Assembly (NCBI GenBank): GCA_963726005.1
Contig: CAVSAT010000001.1
Location: 1-64,000 of the forward strand
DNA: 64,000 bases
Direction of reading: 5' to 3'
Source of the DNA: Bog-473 sp963726005
GTDB taxonomy: Bacteria; Actinomycetota; Acidimicrobiia; Acidimicrobiales; RAAP-2
Shown here: positions 25,758 to 35,156 of the stretch, in pieces
Layout of the letters: the number at the start of each line of letters is the position of its first letter
Position numbering within the stretch: the stretch's first letter is position 1
The notes under the pieces: generated by a model
The model's input: the letters and a program-made list of their open reading frames with translations, nothing else
The model's database searches: none
What the model was told of the DNA's origin: nothing
Position numbers and translations under genes: made by a program

Positions 25758-26234
25758 ATGGCCATCACGCCGACGAGAGAGCAGTTCAGTGAATTCGCCC
25801 ACGGGGCGCGCGACGGGGAGGTCGTGATGATCAACCTGTTGCACTTCGCCCGCGCCGACGACGACACCCTGAAGGACAATGCGGCCGCGAAGGACGACGT
25901 CGCCGCGAATGACGGCGCCGCGACGGGCGCACACGCCTATCGGGACTACAGCGACCAGGTGGTCAAGATGGTCGAGGCCCGCGGCGGGAAGGTCATCTGG
26001 ACCGGTCGGCCCGAGCACGTCCTGATCGGTGACTCCGCCGCCGACGCCTGGGACCTGGTCGCGCTGGTCTCGTACCCGAGCCGGGCCGCGTTCGTCGACA
26101 TGGTCACGTCGCCCAAGTACGAGGAGGCCCACACCGACCGCGAGCGGGGGCTCGACCGCACCGTGCTGCTCGCGTGCGAGCCGGTCCTCGATGCGCTGCC
26201 GCGCCGGGATGCCAACGGGGCCGCGGGTGCCTGA
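25758..26234 (+). CDS. DUF1330 domain-containing protein
   Basis: A 158-residue dimeric alpha/beta-barrel-type protein: EVVMINLLHFARADD at the start, KVIWTGRPEHVLIGDS and WDLVALVSYPSRAAFVDMV in the middle. An Asp/Ala-rich insert (residues about 36-55) separates strand 1 from helix 1. Function unknown; it may be a small lyase or monooxygenase relative. ATG behind AGGGGAGGG. The stop overlaps the presumed GTG start of the sulfatase gene. Confidence 0.85.
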   Translation: MAITPTREQFSEFAHGARDGEVVMINLLHFARADDDTLKDNAAAKDDVAANDGAATGAHAYRDYSDQVVKMVEARGGKVIWTGRPEHVLIGDSAADAWDLVALVSYPSRAAFVDMVTSPKYEEAHTDRERGLDRTVLLACEPVLDALPRRDANGAAGA

Positions 26235-27875
26235 CGCCGCACCGCCTGCCGCCCCGCGGCCCGCCGCCGCAACATCCTGTTCATCACCACCGACCAGCAG
26301 CGCCACGACAGTCTCGGCTGCAACGGCGGGACGGTGGCCCGCACGCCCGTGGTCGACCGGCTGGCCGCCGAGGGCATCAACTACCGGCGCGCCTACAACC
26401 AGAACACCGTGTGCATGCCCGCCCGGTCGACCATGCTCACCGGCCAGTACGTGCGCACGCACGGCGTGGTGGCCAACGGCATCCCTCTCCCCGTCGACGC
26501 GCCGTCGGTGGCGCAGTACCTCCACGACACGGCCGGCTACCGCACCGCGCTGCTCGGCAAGGCGCACTTCGAACCCGGCTTCGACCCGACCAACCAGTTC
26601 GAGGAGAACGCACGGGTCGCCCGCGGGGACACCGGGCCGTGGCGCGGCTTCGAGCGCTCGCAGCAGGCGATGCACGCTGCCGCGTGGGGCAACCATCCGA
26701 TCGCGCACTACGGCCGCTGGCTCAAGGAGCACCACCCCGAGCACCTGCACAGCTTCGCCGGGCTGCTGCAGGCGGAGCCGGGCGGCGACACCGCGGCGCC
26801 GGAGACCAAGAACAACCCGATCCCGCGGGCGTGGTACCACACCGACTGGGTGGCCGACCTGACGATCGACTGGCTGCAGTCGCTCGCCGCCGAGGAGCCG
26901 TGGTTCTGCTGGATGTCGTTCCCCGATCCGCACCACCCGTGGGACCCCCCGGCCTCCGAGCTGCCCCGGGTGCCCTGGCGGGACCTTGCCCTTCCTCCGG
27001 GCCACCCGGGCTCCGACGACGCCGTCCGTGCCGTGCTGGCCCGCAAGCCGCCGCACTGGCTCGCCTTCTGGGAGGGTCGGTTCGCCAACATGGAGGGCGG
27101 CCCGGCGGGCTTCGTCCCCTCGACGCTGACCCACGATCAGATCCGCGAGGTCAACGCGAAGGTCCACGTGATGAACGAGCTCATCGACGAGGCCTGCGGG
27201 CGCGTGCTGCAGTCCATTGCGAACCGCGGCTGGCTGTCCGACACCGACGTCATCTTCACCACCGACCACGGGGAGCTGCAGGGCGACTTCGGCCTCCTCT
27301 ACAAGGGCCCGTACCACACCGACGCGCTGATGCGACTGCCCTTTGTGTGGCGGCCGGCCCCGTCCGCCGGCGTCGTCCCGGCGGTGGTCACCGACCCGGT
27401 CGGCCAGGTGGACCTCGCGCCCACGTTCTGCGCCATCGCCGGGGTGGACCCCGCGCCGTGGATGCAGGGCTCGGCCCTCCCGGTGGCCGACGGCGAGCCC
27501 GGGCGCGAGCGTGCGTTGTGCGAGTGGGACAGCCAGTTCCCCGGCTACGGCATGCACCTGCGGTCGGTCTACCGCGACGGGTGGCTGTGCACCGTCTACG
27601 AGCCGTCAACCGCGGGTCAGCCCAACGGCCTCGAGGAGGTCTGGGGCGAGGCCGTGCTGCAGCCGTGCCCCGTCGTCTACGAGCAGTCGCGCACCGGCCC
27701 CGGCGGGGTCGGCATCGCCACCGGCGAGCTCTACAACGTGGACGACGATCCCCACCAGTTCGAGAACCTGTGGGACTCGGCCGCCCACCGCTCCCGGCGC
27801 GACGACCTCGTCGCCGACCTCTACGCCAGCCTGCCGGCGGAGGTGCGGTCGCTCAAGGTGATGGCCCCCGCCTGA
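26227..27875 (+). CDS. Sulfatase/alkaline-phosphatase superfamily hydrolase (likely 5' frameshift)
   Basis: A type I sulfatase of about 550 residues. NILFITTDQQRHDSLG is the metal-binding N-terminus; VCMPARSTMLTGQY carries Cys-x-Pro-x-Arg, the formylglycine modification site; IFTTDHGELQGDFG completes the active site. The catalytic frame has no start codon between the preceding in-frame stop at 26232 and 26334, which would delete the first strand. The GTG at 26227, overlapping the preceding stop, leads into it if one base is added near 26260-26270. No signal peptide; a cytoplasmic choline- or aryl-sulfatase-like enzyme is likely. Confidence 0.85.
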
Positions 27876-27915
27876 CCTCAGGGGGGAGGAGCGGCGCGGC
27901 GCGGCGCGGCCAGGG

Positions 27916-28812
27916 TCAGACCAGTCCGGCGAGCGCGGCGTCGAGGAAGCGCTGCGGCGCCTCGACCATCGGGTAGTGGCCGACGCCCTCGAGGCGGTGC
28001 GCGGTGGCGTCGGGGCGGGCGGCCAGCAGGGTGTCGACCATGGACGGCACGGCGATGGGGTCGTCGAGGCCCCACACGATGTGCAGCGGCGAGGGGTCGG
28101 TCTCGATGGCCCCGGTGAAGCGGCGCTCGTTGGCGCGCCGTTCCTCGATGTAGCGGATGAGGCGCGGCAGCACCAGGTGGCCGTCGCCGTGGACGACCTG
28201 CGCCGCCGCCGCCGGCACCGGGTCCTCGGGCCAGCCCACGGGCACGAGCGGCGTGGCTGCACTGAACGTGTCGCGCAGGCTCTGCGTGATGGACGTGGCG
28301 TCGATCGGGATCCCCGGCGGGAGGAGCTCGTCGGGGAGGCCCAGCAGCAGCTGCTGGCCGTTGGTCAGGTGGGCCTGCTCGATGTAGATGCTCCCGTTGG
28401 TCACGACGCGGCGCGTCACCTCCACCGGCCAGGTGCCCTCCGCGCGGCGGGCGAGCAGCTCGCCACCGACGGTGTCGCCCATGTCGTGGGTGAGCAGGGC
28501 CAGCCGTTCGATGCCGAGGGCGGCCACGTAGGCGGCGGCGACGTCGGCCTGCAGCGCCATCGAATAGGCGCGGTCGGGCTTGGCCGAGAGCCCGTAGCCG
28601 ACCATGTCGAGCAGCACCACCCGCCGCCCCGCCCGCAGGCCGTCGAGCACGGCGGCGTAGTCGAACGACGATGTCGGGAACCCGTGGAGGACGAGCAGGG
28701 GCACGTGGCGCTCGGGCCCGATGGACGGCACGTCGATGGTGAAGACCCGCTCGCCGCAGAGCTCGCGCTGGACGCCGATGGCCTCCCATCCGGTGCTGGT
28801 GGAGATCGTCAC
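27916..28812 (-). CDS. Alpha/beta-fold hydrolase (haloalkane dehalogenase/epoxide hydrolase-like)
   Basis: A 298-residue alpha/beta hydrolase. LLVLHGFPTSSFDY is the HGxP oxyanion strand, LLTHDMGDTVGGELL holds the nucleophile Asp elbow (HDMGD, as in dehalogenases and epoxide hydrolases), and VGHYPMVEAPQRFL supplies the His. A catalytic Asp rather than Ser favours epoxide or halide substrates. The GTG at 28812 overlaps the stop of the LLM gene, so the two are coupled. Confidence 0.87.
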   Translation of the reverse strand: MTISTSTGWEAIGVQRELCGERVFTIDVPSIGPERHVPLLVLHGFPTSSFDYAAVLDGLRAGRRVVLLDMVGYGLSAKPDRAYSMALQADVAAAYVAALGIERLALLTHDMGDTVGGELLARRAEGTWPVEVTRRVVTNGSIYIEQAHLTNGQQLLLGLPDELLPPGIPIDATSITQSLRDTFSAATPLVPVGWPEDPVPAAAAQVVHGDGHLVLPRLIRYIEERRANERRFTGAIETDPSPLHIVWGLDDPIAVPSMVDTLLAARPDATAHRLEGVGHYPMVEAPQRFLDAALAGLV

Positions 28813-29756
28813 GTGCCGGCGAGCTTGCCCACCACGGGCCCGAGCGTCTCCCAGGAGTCCGACTCGATCGACCAGTAGGAGATGCCGTATTCGGCCCGCC
28901 GCCACTCGAGCTCCTCGGTCATCTCGTCGAGCGTGCCGATCAGGGCGAGCGGGACGTGCAACGCGTCCGCGGGGTCGATGCCGAAGGCCGGCGCCATCTG
29001 GCCGGCCAGTCCCGGCGCGTCGTCGGTGACGAGAACGAAGCCGATCAGCGAATTGAGCTCGAGGTCGTCGAAGCGGTCGCCGGCCGCCTCCTTCACCCAG
29101 GCGAGCTTCGTGCGGGTGCGCTCCGGCGTGGCGTCGGCCGCCGTCTCGGCGCCGCCCGTCCCCTCGCGCAGGTTGACGTTGATGCTGACGATGTCGGCGT
29201 GGCGCGCCGCGAAGGACAGCACCCGCTTCCCCCCGCCGCCGATGATGAGCGGGGGCCCGGGCGTCTGCACGGGTCGCGGCGAGAGGGTGTGACCGAGCAC
29301 CTCGTAGTGCTCGCCGTGGAAGCTGAACGGGCCGTCGGTGTGCAGGAGGCCCTGGACGACCTTCACGGCTTCCTCGAATCGAGCCACCCGGACGGCGGGA
29401 TGGTCGTAGGAGAGGCCGGCCTCGTCGTAGTCGCTGCGCATCCAGCCGGCGCCGAGGCTGAGCTCGAAGCGGCCCTCGCTCAACACGTCGAGCGTGGCCG
29501 CCTCCTTGGCCAGCACGAAGGGGTGGCGGTAGTCGTTGCAGAACACCAGCGCCCCCATCCGCAGGGTGCTCGTGGCGGCGGCCACCGCGGCCAGCGCCGG
29601 CACGGGGGCCAGCTGGTCGCCGAAGTGGTCGGGCATGAGCAAGGCGCTGTAGCCCAGGTCCTCGGCCCGGCGGGCCTGCTCGGCCCAGGAGCGGGCCGAT
29701 CCGTCGGGGCTCTTGCTCAGCTGCGCGGCGAAGCGGAACTTGCGGTCGTGTGCCAT
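28809..29756 (-). CDS. LLM-class F420-dependent oxidoreductase (TIGR03621-like)
   Basis: A 315-residue TIM-barrel protein. FRFAAQLSKSPDGSARSWAE, YSALLMPDHFGDQLAPVPAL, LSEGRFELSLGAGWMRSDYD and PPLIIGGGGKRVLSFAARHA match the TIGR03621 subfamily of F420-dependent luciferase-like proteins. Function unknown, probably hydride transfer from F420H2. Coupled by a GTGA overlap to the alpha/beta hydrolase downstream, suggesting a two-step conversion. Confidence 0.9.
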   Translation of the reverse strand: MAHDRKFRFAAQLSKSPDGSARSWAEQARRAEDLGYSALLMPDHFGDQLAPVPALAAVAAATSTLRMGALVFCNDYRHPFVLAKEAATLDVLSEGRFELSLGAGWMRSDYDEAGLSYDHPAVRVARFEEAVKVVQGLLHTDGPFSFHGEHYEVLGHTLSPRPVQTPGPPLIIGGGGKRVLSFAARHADIVSINVNLREGTGGAETAADATPERTRTKLAWVKEAAGDRFDDLELNSLIGFVLVTDDAPGLAGQMAPAFGIDPADALHVPLALIGTLDEMTEELEWRRAEYGISYWSIESDSWETLGPVVGKLAGT

Positions 29757-29805
29757 GCCGCCATCGTGCCTCAGAACGCGGTCGCGCCGCGGCCTGCGGC
29801 CTGCC

Positions 29806-31158
29806 TCAGCCGGCGAACTTCCCCGTCACGAACCGTTCCAGCAGGAAGTACCCGCACGGCAGGAACAGGAACAGCACGGCGCGCTCGCGCCAGGGATGCC
29901 GGGCCACCCACACGCCCAGCGCGGCGAAGAACGGGAAGAGGACGAGCACGTCGCGGCTCTGGGACTGCAGGATCGTCTGGAACGTGAACACGCACCAGGC
30001 GAGACCGAGCAGCACGCCGTAGGAGCGCCGGATGCGGACGAAGGCGATCACGGCCGCGACGGCCAGCAGGATGACCGTGACCAGGTCGAAGAGCTCGACG
30101 ATCGATTCCGTCGACGTGTCGAGCAGGCGCAGGTGCACCAGGTCGTTGACGGCCCTCCCGATGGAGTTCCACGGGCCACCCAGGTGCCGGTTCCAGATCG
30201 CTTGCGACCTGATGAAGGGGAACCACTCGTCGAAGCGGGCGCGCTGGTAGGCGACCCAGGCCACGAGGAAGGCGACCGTCGGCGCGGCGATCGCCGCCAT
30301 GCGGCCGGCGGTGACGCGCGGCGGGGAGAGCCACTCCAGGTCCCGGCCCGCCCGCCACGACGCGCGGTCGCGCGGCGCGGACCACACCTCCATCGCCAGC
30401 GCGACGAGCAGCACGACCAGGTAGCTCTTTCCGGCGACCGCCACCGCCGCCAACAGTCCCGCCGCGACGAAGTGCCCCCGGCGCGCCGCGAGGAACGACA
30501 CCGTCACGACGGCCAGCGTGACCGACTCGGGATAGGTGGCGACGAGGAAGAAGGCACTGGGCCAGGCCAGGAGCATGACGCACGCCGCGTCGGCGGCGCG
30601 GGCCCCGAGGTCGAGGTCGAGGAGTTTCCACATCGCCGCCAGCGCGACGGCGAGTGCGGCCGTGCTGACGAGTTCGGCGCTGGGCTCGTAGGCAAGGCCG
30701 GTCACCGCGTGGGTGACGGCCACGAGCGCCGGGTAGAGGGGGCCGAAGGCGTAGAAGGCCAGCCCGGCATGATTTGCCGCGGCGCTGGCCGCATGGGCGG
30801 GATAGCCGTGGGCGGCCAGGGAGAGGTAGTAGCCGCCGTCCCACTTGGCCAGGACTTCCCAGAGGACGGACGGGTGGCGGGCCACCAGGTGGGGGAAGCT
30901 GACGGTGTACTCGCTGACCAGAGCCACCCAGGTCACGACGAGGCGGAACCCGATGGTTGCGCCCACCGCGATGGTCACCGGCCGCCGCCAGTCCACCCAG
31001 ACGCGTCGCCCGCGCGCGCTCCAGGTCGTGGTGGTGCCGCCGTTCCCGACCGGGAGCGACCCGGCCTCGCGGTCGGGGTCGGCGCCGGATCCGACCGGTG
31101 GGCCGGGGTCGTGACCCGCCGGGGTGGCGCCTTCGACTCCCAGGGCCTGCTCAGTCAC
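29806..31158 (-). CDS. Polytopic membrane glycosyltransferase (PIG-V/mannosyltransferase-like)
   Basis: A 450-residue integral membrane protein with an extended Asp/Gly-rich cytoplasmic N-terminus and about ten hydrophobic helices. The first loop carries WDGGYYLSLAAHGYP, the WDxxHYxxIAxxGY signature of PIG-V-type GT-C enzymes that use polyprenyl-phosphate sugars, and AFYAFGPLYPALV follows. Likely transfers mannose to lipid or protein on the outer face of the membrane. The GTG at 31158 is the first start before the hydrophobic core. Confidence 0.85.
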   Translation of the reverse strand: MTEQALGVEGATPAGHDPGPPVGSGADPDREAGSLPVGNGGTTTTWSARGRRVWVDWRRPVTIAVGATIGFRLVVTWVALVSEYTVSFPHLVARHPSVLWEVLAKWDGGYYLSLAAHGYPAHAASAAANHAGLAFYAFGPLYPALVAVTHAVTGLAYEPSAELVSTAALAVALAAMWKLLDLDLGARAADAACVMLLAWPSAFFLVATYPESVTLAVVTVSFLAARRGHFVAAGLLAAVAVAGKSYLVVLLVALAMEVWSAPRDRASWRAGRDLEWLSPPRVTAGRMAAIAAPTVAFLVAWVAYQRARFDEWFPFIRSQAIWNRHLGGPWNSIGRAVNDLVHLRLLDTSTESIVELFDLVTVILLAVAAVIAFVRIRRSYGVLLGLAWCVFTFQTILQSQSRDVLVLFPFFAALGVWVARHPWRERAVLFLFLPCGYFLLERFVTGKFAG

Positions 31159-31265
31159 GACGCCGCCACCGTACCGCAGGGCTCCGCGTCCGGGAGGTCC
31201 CGGGTGGGCCCCGATGTCGGGTACGAGCTGGGTGAACGGTGCGAACGAGCTAGATGAAGAACGAG

Positions 31266-32177
31266 CTAGATGAAACTGAAGGGCGGCACGCCCGAGCTGA
31301 CGCCCTTGAACAGCTCTCCCTTGGCGGCGATCAACTCCTCGGGGCTCCATGCGACGTCGCGGGTGAGCTGGCCGACCGCCTGGTAGGCGCTCATGGCCCA
31401 GATGCTGGCGCCGAACACGACCAGGATCTGCCCGCTGATGTCGGCCGACGCCGGCGCGGCGAGGAACGTCACGACGTTGGCGATGTTCTTGGGGTCCCAG
31501 GCGTCGAAGGCGCCCTCTTCGGCGCCCATGCCCTCGGAGCCGAAGAGCGTCTCGGTCATGCGGGTGCGGGCCCTGGGCGCAACCGCGTTCGACGTCACGC
31601 CGTAGCGGCCGAGCTCGCGCGCCTCCACCAGGGTGAGTGCTGCGATGCCCGCCTTGGCGGCCGCGTAGTTGGCCTGGCCTGCGTTCCCGAAGAGGCCCGA
31701 CTCCGACGTGGTGTTGATGATGCGGCCCGTCACGTCCTCGCCGGCCTTGGCGCGGTTGCGCCAATAGACCGCGGCGTGATGGGTGGCCGCGAAGTGTCCC
31801 TTGAGGTGGACCCGGATCACGTCGTCCCAGTCCGACTCGTCCATGTTGAAGGACATCTTGTCCCGAAGGATCCCGGCGTTGTTGACGAGGATGTCGAGCG
31901 AGCCGAACGTGTCGATCGCCTGCTCCACGACGTTCTTGCCGCCGGCCCAGGCGCTGATGTCGTCGCCGTTGACGGCGGCCTCCCCGCCGTTCTCCCGGAT
32001 CAGGGCGACGACCTCCTCGGCCGGGTGCACGTCGCTGGAGCCCTCGCCGTGCAGCCCGGCACCGACGTCGTTGACGACGACACGGGCGCCCTCCGCCGCG
32101 AGCAGGAGCGCCTCCTCGCGGCCGATGCCGCGTCCCGCCCCGGTGACCACCGCCACCTTCCCGTCGAGCAGTCCCAT
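31266..32177 (-). CDS. SDR-family dehydrogenase, hydroxyacyl-CoA type
   Basis: A 303-residue SDR of the multifunctional (R)-3-hydroxyacyl-CoA dehydrogenase type: VAVVTGAGRGIGREEALLLA, VVVNDVGAGLHGEG, ILVNNAGILRDKMSFNM, INTTSESGLFGNAGQ with Ser, and YAAAK. The DLGG-like insertion after strand 2 is typical of this subgroup. A role in fatty-acid or sterol side-chain beta-oxidation is plausible. ATG behind a GAGG ribosome-binding site. Confidence 0.88.
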   Translation of the reverse strand: MGLLDGKVAVVTGAGRGIGREEALLLAAEGARVVVNDVGAGLHGEGSSDVHPAEEVVALIRENGGEAAVNGDDISAWAGGKNVVEQAIDTFGSLDILVNNAGILRDKMSFNMDESDWDDVIRVHLKGHFAATHHAAVYWRNRAKAGEDVTGRIINTTSESGLFGNAGQANYAAAKAGIAALTLVEARELGRYGVTSNAVAPRARTRMTETLFGSEGMGAEEGAFDAWDPKNIANVVTFLAAPASADISGQILVVFGASIWAMSAYQAVGQLTRDVAWSPEELIAAKGELFKGVSSGVPPFSFI

Positions 32178-32298
32178 GGGTGATGCCTCCTCGTGCCAGT
32201 CGCGTGCCGCGCTGCACCCAGGCCGGTCGTTCCGGGAGGTGCTGCCGGGGACGGTGCCCGCCGGCGCGCGGCGCAAGCAGTGTGGCCGATGGGTCCGC

Positions 32299-33330
32299 TC
32301 AGGGGCAAAAGCGGGCCAGCGACTCGGCGGTCACCCGCCCGACCAGCGCGAGCGTGTCGCCCCGGGCCTTCGCCCGCCCGAAGCGTTCCGTGAGGCTGAC
32401 GACCTCCAGCCCGCCCGGCGGTGCGGCGAGCAGCGCCGCGTCGGCGCCCCCGGCGATGCACAGCACCGGCAGCGGTCGGCGTCGCCGTCGGGTCTGGGCC
32501 AACGCCAGCACGCCGCCCGGCACCTTGCCCTCGAAGGAGGGCGGATCGACGTGGCCCTCCCCGGTGACGACCAGTTCGGCGCGCTCCAAACGCGCCGGCA
32601 GCCCGACGAGACCGGCGACGAGGTCGAACCCCGGCTCGATGCGGGCACCCAGTGCGACCAGGCCGCCGGCCAGGCCCCCGGCCGCGCCGGCGCCCGCCAC
32701 GGTGGTGACGTCGACACCGGTCTCGCGGCGATAGCGCGCCGCGACGCGGGCCAGACGCCGGCCGAGCGCCTCGACCTGTGCTGGCGTCGCGCCCTTCTGC
32801 GGTCCGAAGACACGCGCCGCGTCGCTGAACCCCGTCGTCGTGTCGGATGCCACGACGAGCTCCACCCCGTCGAACGCGGCCGGCGCGCCGACCGCGTCGA
32901 AGGCGCCCTCGCCGCCATCGGTGGTGGCCGAGCCCCCGCAGCCGATCACGATGCGTCGGGCCCCCGCGTCGCGGGCCGCCAGCAGGAGCTGGCCCACGCC
33001 GGCCGTGCCCGCACGCACGGGATCGTCGCCGTGCGGCGTCGGGAGGAGGGCGCGCCCGGCTGCACGCGACATCTCGACGACGGCGGTCGTGGGCGCGCCG
33101 GCTTCGAGCATGCGCCACTCGGCCTCGACCGGTGCGCCGAGCGGACCGGCGACCGTCGTGACGCGTCGGGTCCCGCCGAGCGCATCGAGCAGGCCTTCGC
33201 CGCCGTCCGACATCGGGACCTCGTCGGCCGTCCACCCCGCCGTACGGGCCGCGCCGGCGATGGCCGTCGCCACCTCCGCCGCCGTGGCCGTCCCCCGGAA
33301 CTTGTCGGGTGCGGCGACCAGGTGGGGCAC
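32299..33330 (-). CDS. Glycerate kinase
   Basis: A 343-residue GlxK/GarK-type glycerate kinase: VAAPDKFRGTATAAEVATAI at the N-terminus, VPMSDGGEGLLDALGG, VIGCGGSATTDGGEGAFDAV and LVVTGEGHVDPPSFEGKVPG. Phosphorylates D-glycerate to 2-phosphoglycerate, linking glyoxylate metabolism to glycolysis. The GTG at 33330 is chosen because homologues begin close to VAAPDKF. Divergent from a methyltransferase with only a 57-nt gap. Confidence 0.93.
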   Translation of the reverse strand: MPHLVAAPDKFRGTATAAEVATAIAGAARTAGWTADEVPMSDGGEGLLDALGGTRRVTTVAGPLGAPVEAEWRMLEAGAPTTAVVEMSRAAGRALLPTPHGDDPVRAGTAGVGQLLLAARDAGARRIVIGCGGSATTDGGEGAFDAVGAPAAFDGVELVVASDTTTGFSDAARVFGPQKGATPAQVEALGRRLARVAARYRRETGVDVTTVAGAGAAGGLAGGLVALGARIEPGFDLVAGLVGLPARLERAELVVTGEGHVDPPSFEGKVPGGVLALAQTRRRRRPLPVLCIAGGADAALLAAPPGGLEVVSLTERFGRAKARGDTLALVGRVTAESLARFCP

Positions 33331-33386
33331 GGGGGTCGACGCTACCGAACGGCCCTCTCCGGCGCGAACCGTTAGCTTGAGGGCCC

Positions 33387-34313
33387 ATGCCGACCTGGCG
33401 AGGTGCAGCGCGGCGCCTGCGCGGCGCACCCCCGCCCGTCCCGGGCACGGCGCAGTGGCGCGGGTTGTCGCGGCAGTCGCCGCAGGACGTGCTCGACCTC
33501 GTCTACGAGCTCATCCTCGGGCGCGAGCCCGATGGGGCGGGGACCGCGAGCTTCCTCGAAGGCATGCGGAACGGCACCCTCACGCCCCAGGAGCTGGCGG
33601 CGGTGGCGATCGCGTCGGGGGAGTGGTGGTCGGTCACGCCGTTCCCCGGCCTGGGCCCGTCGCTGCACTTCAGCCGGATGATGTTCGTCCGCTCGCTGCC
33701 GCCGGCGCAGCGCATCCTCGACCTGGGCGGCACGTCGCTGGGCAACGCGACCGGCGCCCTCGTCCTCATGGGCTACCCGTACCCGTTCGACGACCTCGTC
33801 GTGATCGATCTCCCCTCCGAGGAGCGCAACGAGCTGTACCGCGAGGCGGCCTCCCGCGAGGTGACACAGACCGCGCTCGGGCCCGTGCGGTACCGCTACC
33901 ACTCCATGGCGGATCTCTCGGACTTCGCCGACGCCTCGGTGGACCTCGTCTACAGCGGCCAGTCGATTGAGCACGTCCCGGTCGACGTGGGCGACACGGT
34001 GCTCTCGGAGGTGCGCCGCGTCCTGCGGCCGGGCGGCTATCTGGGCCTCGACACCCCGAACGCCCGGGTCACGCGGCTGCAGCAGGACGAGTTCATCGAC
34101 CCCGACCACGAGCACGAGTACACCGACGCCGAGATGCGCGCCAAGCTCACTGGGGCGGGCTTCGCGGTGGACGGCGCGTGGGGTCTGAACCACGCCGGCC
34201 CCAGCCTGCGCGCCGGCCGCTTCGAGGGCGACCAGGTGGCCACGGCACGCGGGCTGTTCCACGAGATCGAGGACTGTTACCTCCTCGCCTACCTGTGCCG
34301 CGTGGCGGGCTGA
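33387..34313 (+). CDS. DUF4214 and class I SAM methyltransferase fusion
   Basis: A 308-residue protein. Residues about 30-80 (DVLDLVYELILGREPDGAG) form a DUF4214-type helical domain often found in cell-surface glycan proteins; the rest is a SAM-dependent methyltransferase with RILDLGGTSLGNATGAL, VDLVYSGQSIEHVPVDVGD and LRPGGYLGLDTPN. It probably methylates a sugar or polyprenyl-linked glycan and marks the left edge of the glycan locus. Confidence 0.82.
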   Translation: MPTWRGAARRLRGAPPPVPGTAQWRGLSRQSPQDVLDLVYELILGREPDGAGTASFLEGMRNGTLTPQELAAVAIASGEWWSVTPFPGLGPSLHFSRMMFVRSLPPAQRILDLGGTSLGNATGALVLMGYPYPFDDLVVIDLPSEERNELYREAASREVTQTALGPVRYRYHSMADLSDFADASVDLVYSGQSIEHVPVDVGDTVLSEVRRVLRPGGYLGLDTPNARVTRLQQDEFIDPDHEHEYTDAEMRAKLTGAGFAVDGAWGLNHAGPSLRAGRFEGDQVATARGLFHEIEDCYLLAYLCRVAG

Positions 34314-34365
34314 CCGAGCCGGTGCCGGGTGGGCGGCAGGGCCCGGCGGCGCGCGGGCACTGGGG

Positions 34366-34449
34366 TGCGGGCGAGAGGACTCGAACCTCCACCCCCTCGC
34401 GGGGACCGGGACCTAAACCCGGCGCGTCTGCCAGTTCCGCCACGCCCGC
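34366..34449 (-). tRNA. tRNA-Leu (anticodon TAG)
   Basis: An 84-nt class II tRNA with acceptor stem GCGGGCG/CGCCCGC, anticodon stem CCGGG/CCCGG around a TTTAGGT loop (anticodon TAG), a long variable arm CCCCGCGAGGGG and a T-arm GGAGGTTCGAGTCCTC. Discriminator A. CCA is not encoded. Reads CUA/CUN leucine codons. Confidence 0.97.
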
Positions 34450-34530
34450 AGCGGTCCCGCGATGCGGGTGAACAGGGAGTGTACGGCTGTGCGCCGACGG
34501 GTGCCCCCTCCGGCCACTAGCCTCGGGGCC

Positions 34531-35154
34531 ATGGCTTCCGCATCCCCATACCCCCAGATCACCGCCGCCGGGGCCGACCTCGACTCCGCCGGCCGGGTCT
34601 TCCAACAACTGCTCAAGGAGCGGATCGTCTTCATCGGGAGCGCGATCGACCAGGTCACGGCCAACCTCGTCTGCGCCCAGCTGATCCTCCTCGAGGCGGA
34701 GGACCCCGACAAGGACATCTCGCTCTACATCAACTCCCCGGGTGGCTCCGTCACCGACGGCCTGGCCATCTACGACACCATGCAGTACGTCCGGCCGGAC
34801 GTCTCGACCATCTGCGTGGGGCTGGCCGCCAGCATGGGCCAGTTCCTGCTGTGCGCGGGTGCCCCGGGCAAGCGCTACGCCCTGCCCCACTCGCGCATCT
34901 TGATGCACCAGCCGTCGGGCTCGATGCAGGGCCAGGCGGCCGACATCGCGATCCAGGCCGAGCAGATCATCTACCTCAAGCGGATGATGGCCGAGCGCAT
35001 CGCCTTCCACACCGGGCAGCCGCTCGAGCGCATTGAGACCGACTCGGACCGCGACCGCTGGTTCACGGCGGAAGAGGCCCGGGAGTACGGCTTCATCGAC
35101 AAGGTCATCGACCGCTCGACGGCCGCGGCGACGGCGACGGCAGGGAACGCATAG
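34531..35154 (+). CDS. clpP: ATP-dependent Clp protease proteolytic subunit
   Basis: A 207-residue ClpP. Catalytic Ser in GLAASMGQFLLCAGAPGKRY (about residue 100), His in SRILMHQPSGSMQG (about 125) and Asp in ERIETDSDRDRWF. The hydrophobic-pocket and handle regions are normal. The usual ClpP GQAASMGA is GLAASMGQ here. A stand-alone copy with no clpX or second clpP next to it. ATG at 34531; a longer in-frame start is unconserved. Confidence 0.95.
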   Translation: MASASPYPQITAAGADLDSAGRVFQQLLKERIVFIGSAIDQVTANLVCAQLILLEAEDPDKDISLYINSPGGSVTDGLAIYDTMQYVRPDVSTICVGLAASMGQFLLCAGAPGKRYALPHSRILMHQPSGSMQGQAADIAIQAEQIIYLKRMMAERIAFHTGQPLERIETDSDRDRWFTAEEAREYGFIDKVIDRSTAAATATAGNA

Positions 35155-35156
35155 AC

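Noticed and set aside
25695..27557. 620-codon minus-strand frame antisense to the sulfatase
   Set aside because: Composition is His/Gly/Arg-rich without motifs; the plus-strand sulfatase motifs are unambiguous.
29806..32217. 803-codon open frame covering the mannosyltransferase and the SDR gene
   Set aside because: Only the part from 31158 downwards is protein-like. The upstream part is the wrong frame of the SDR gene.
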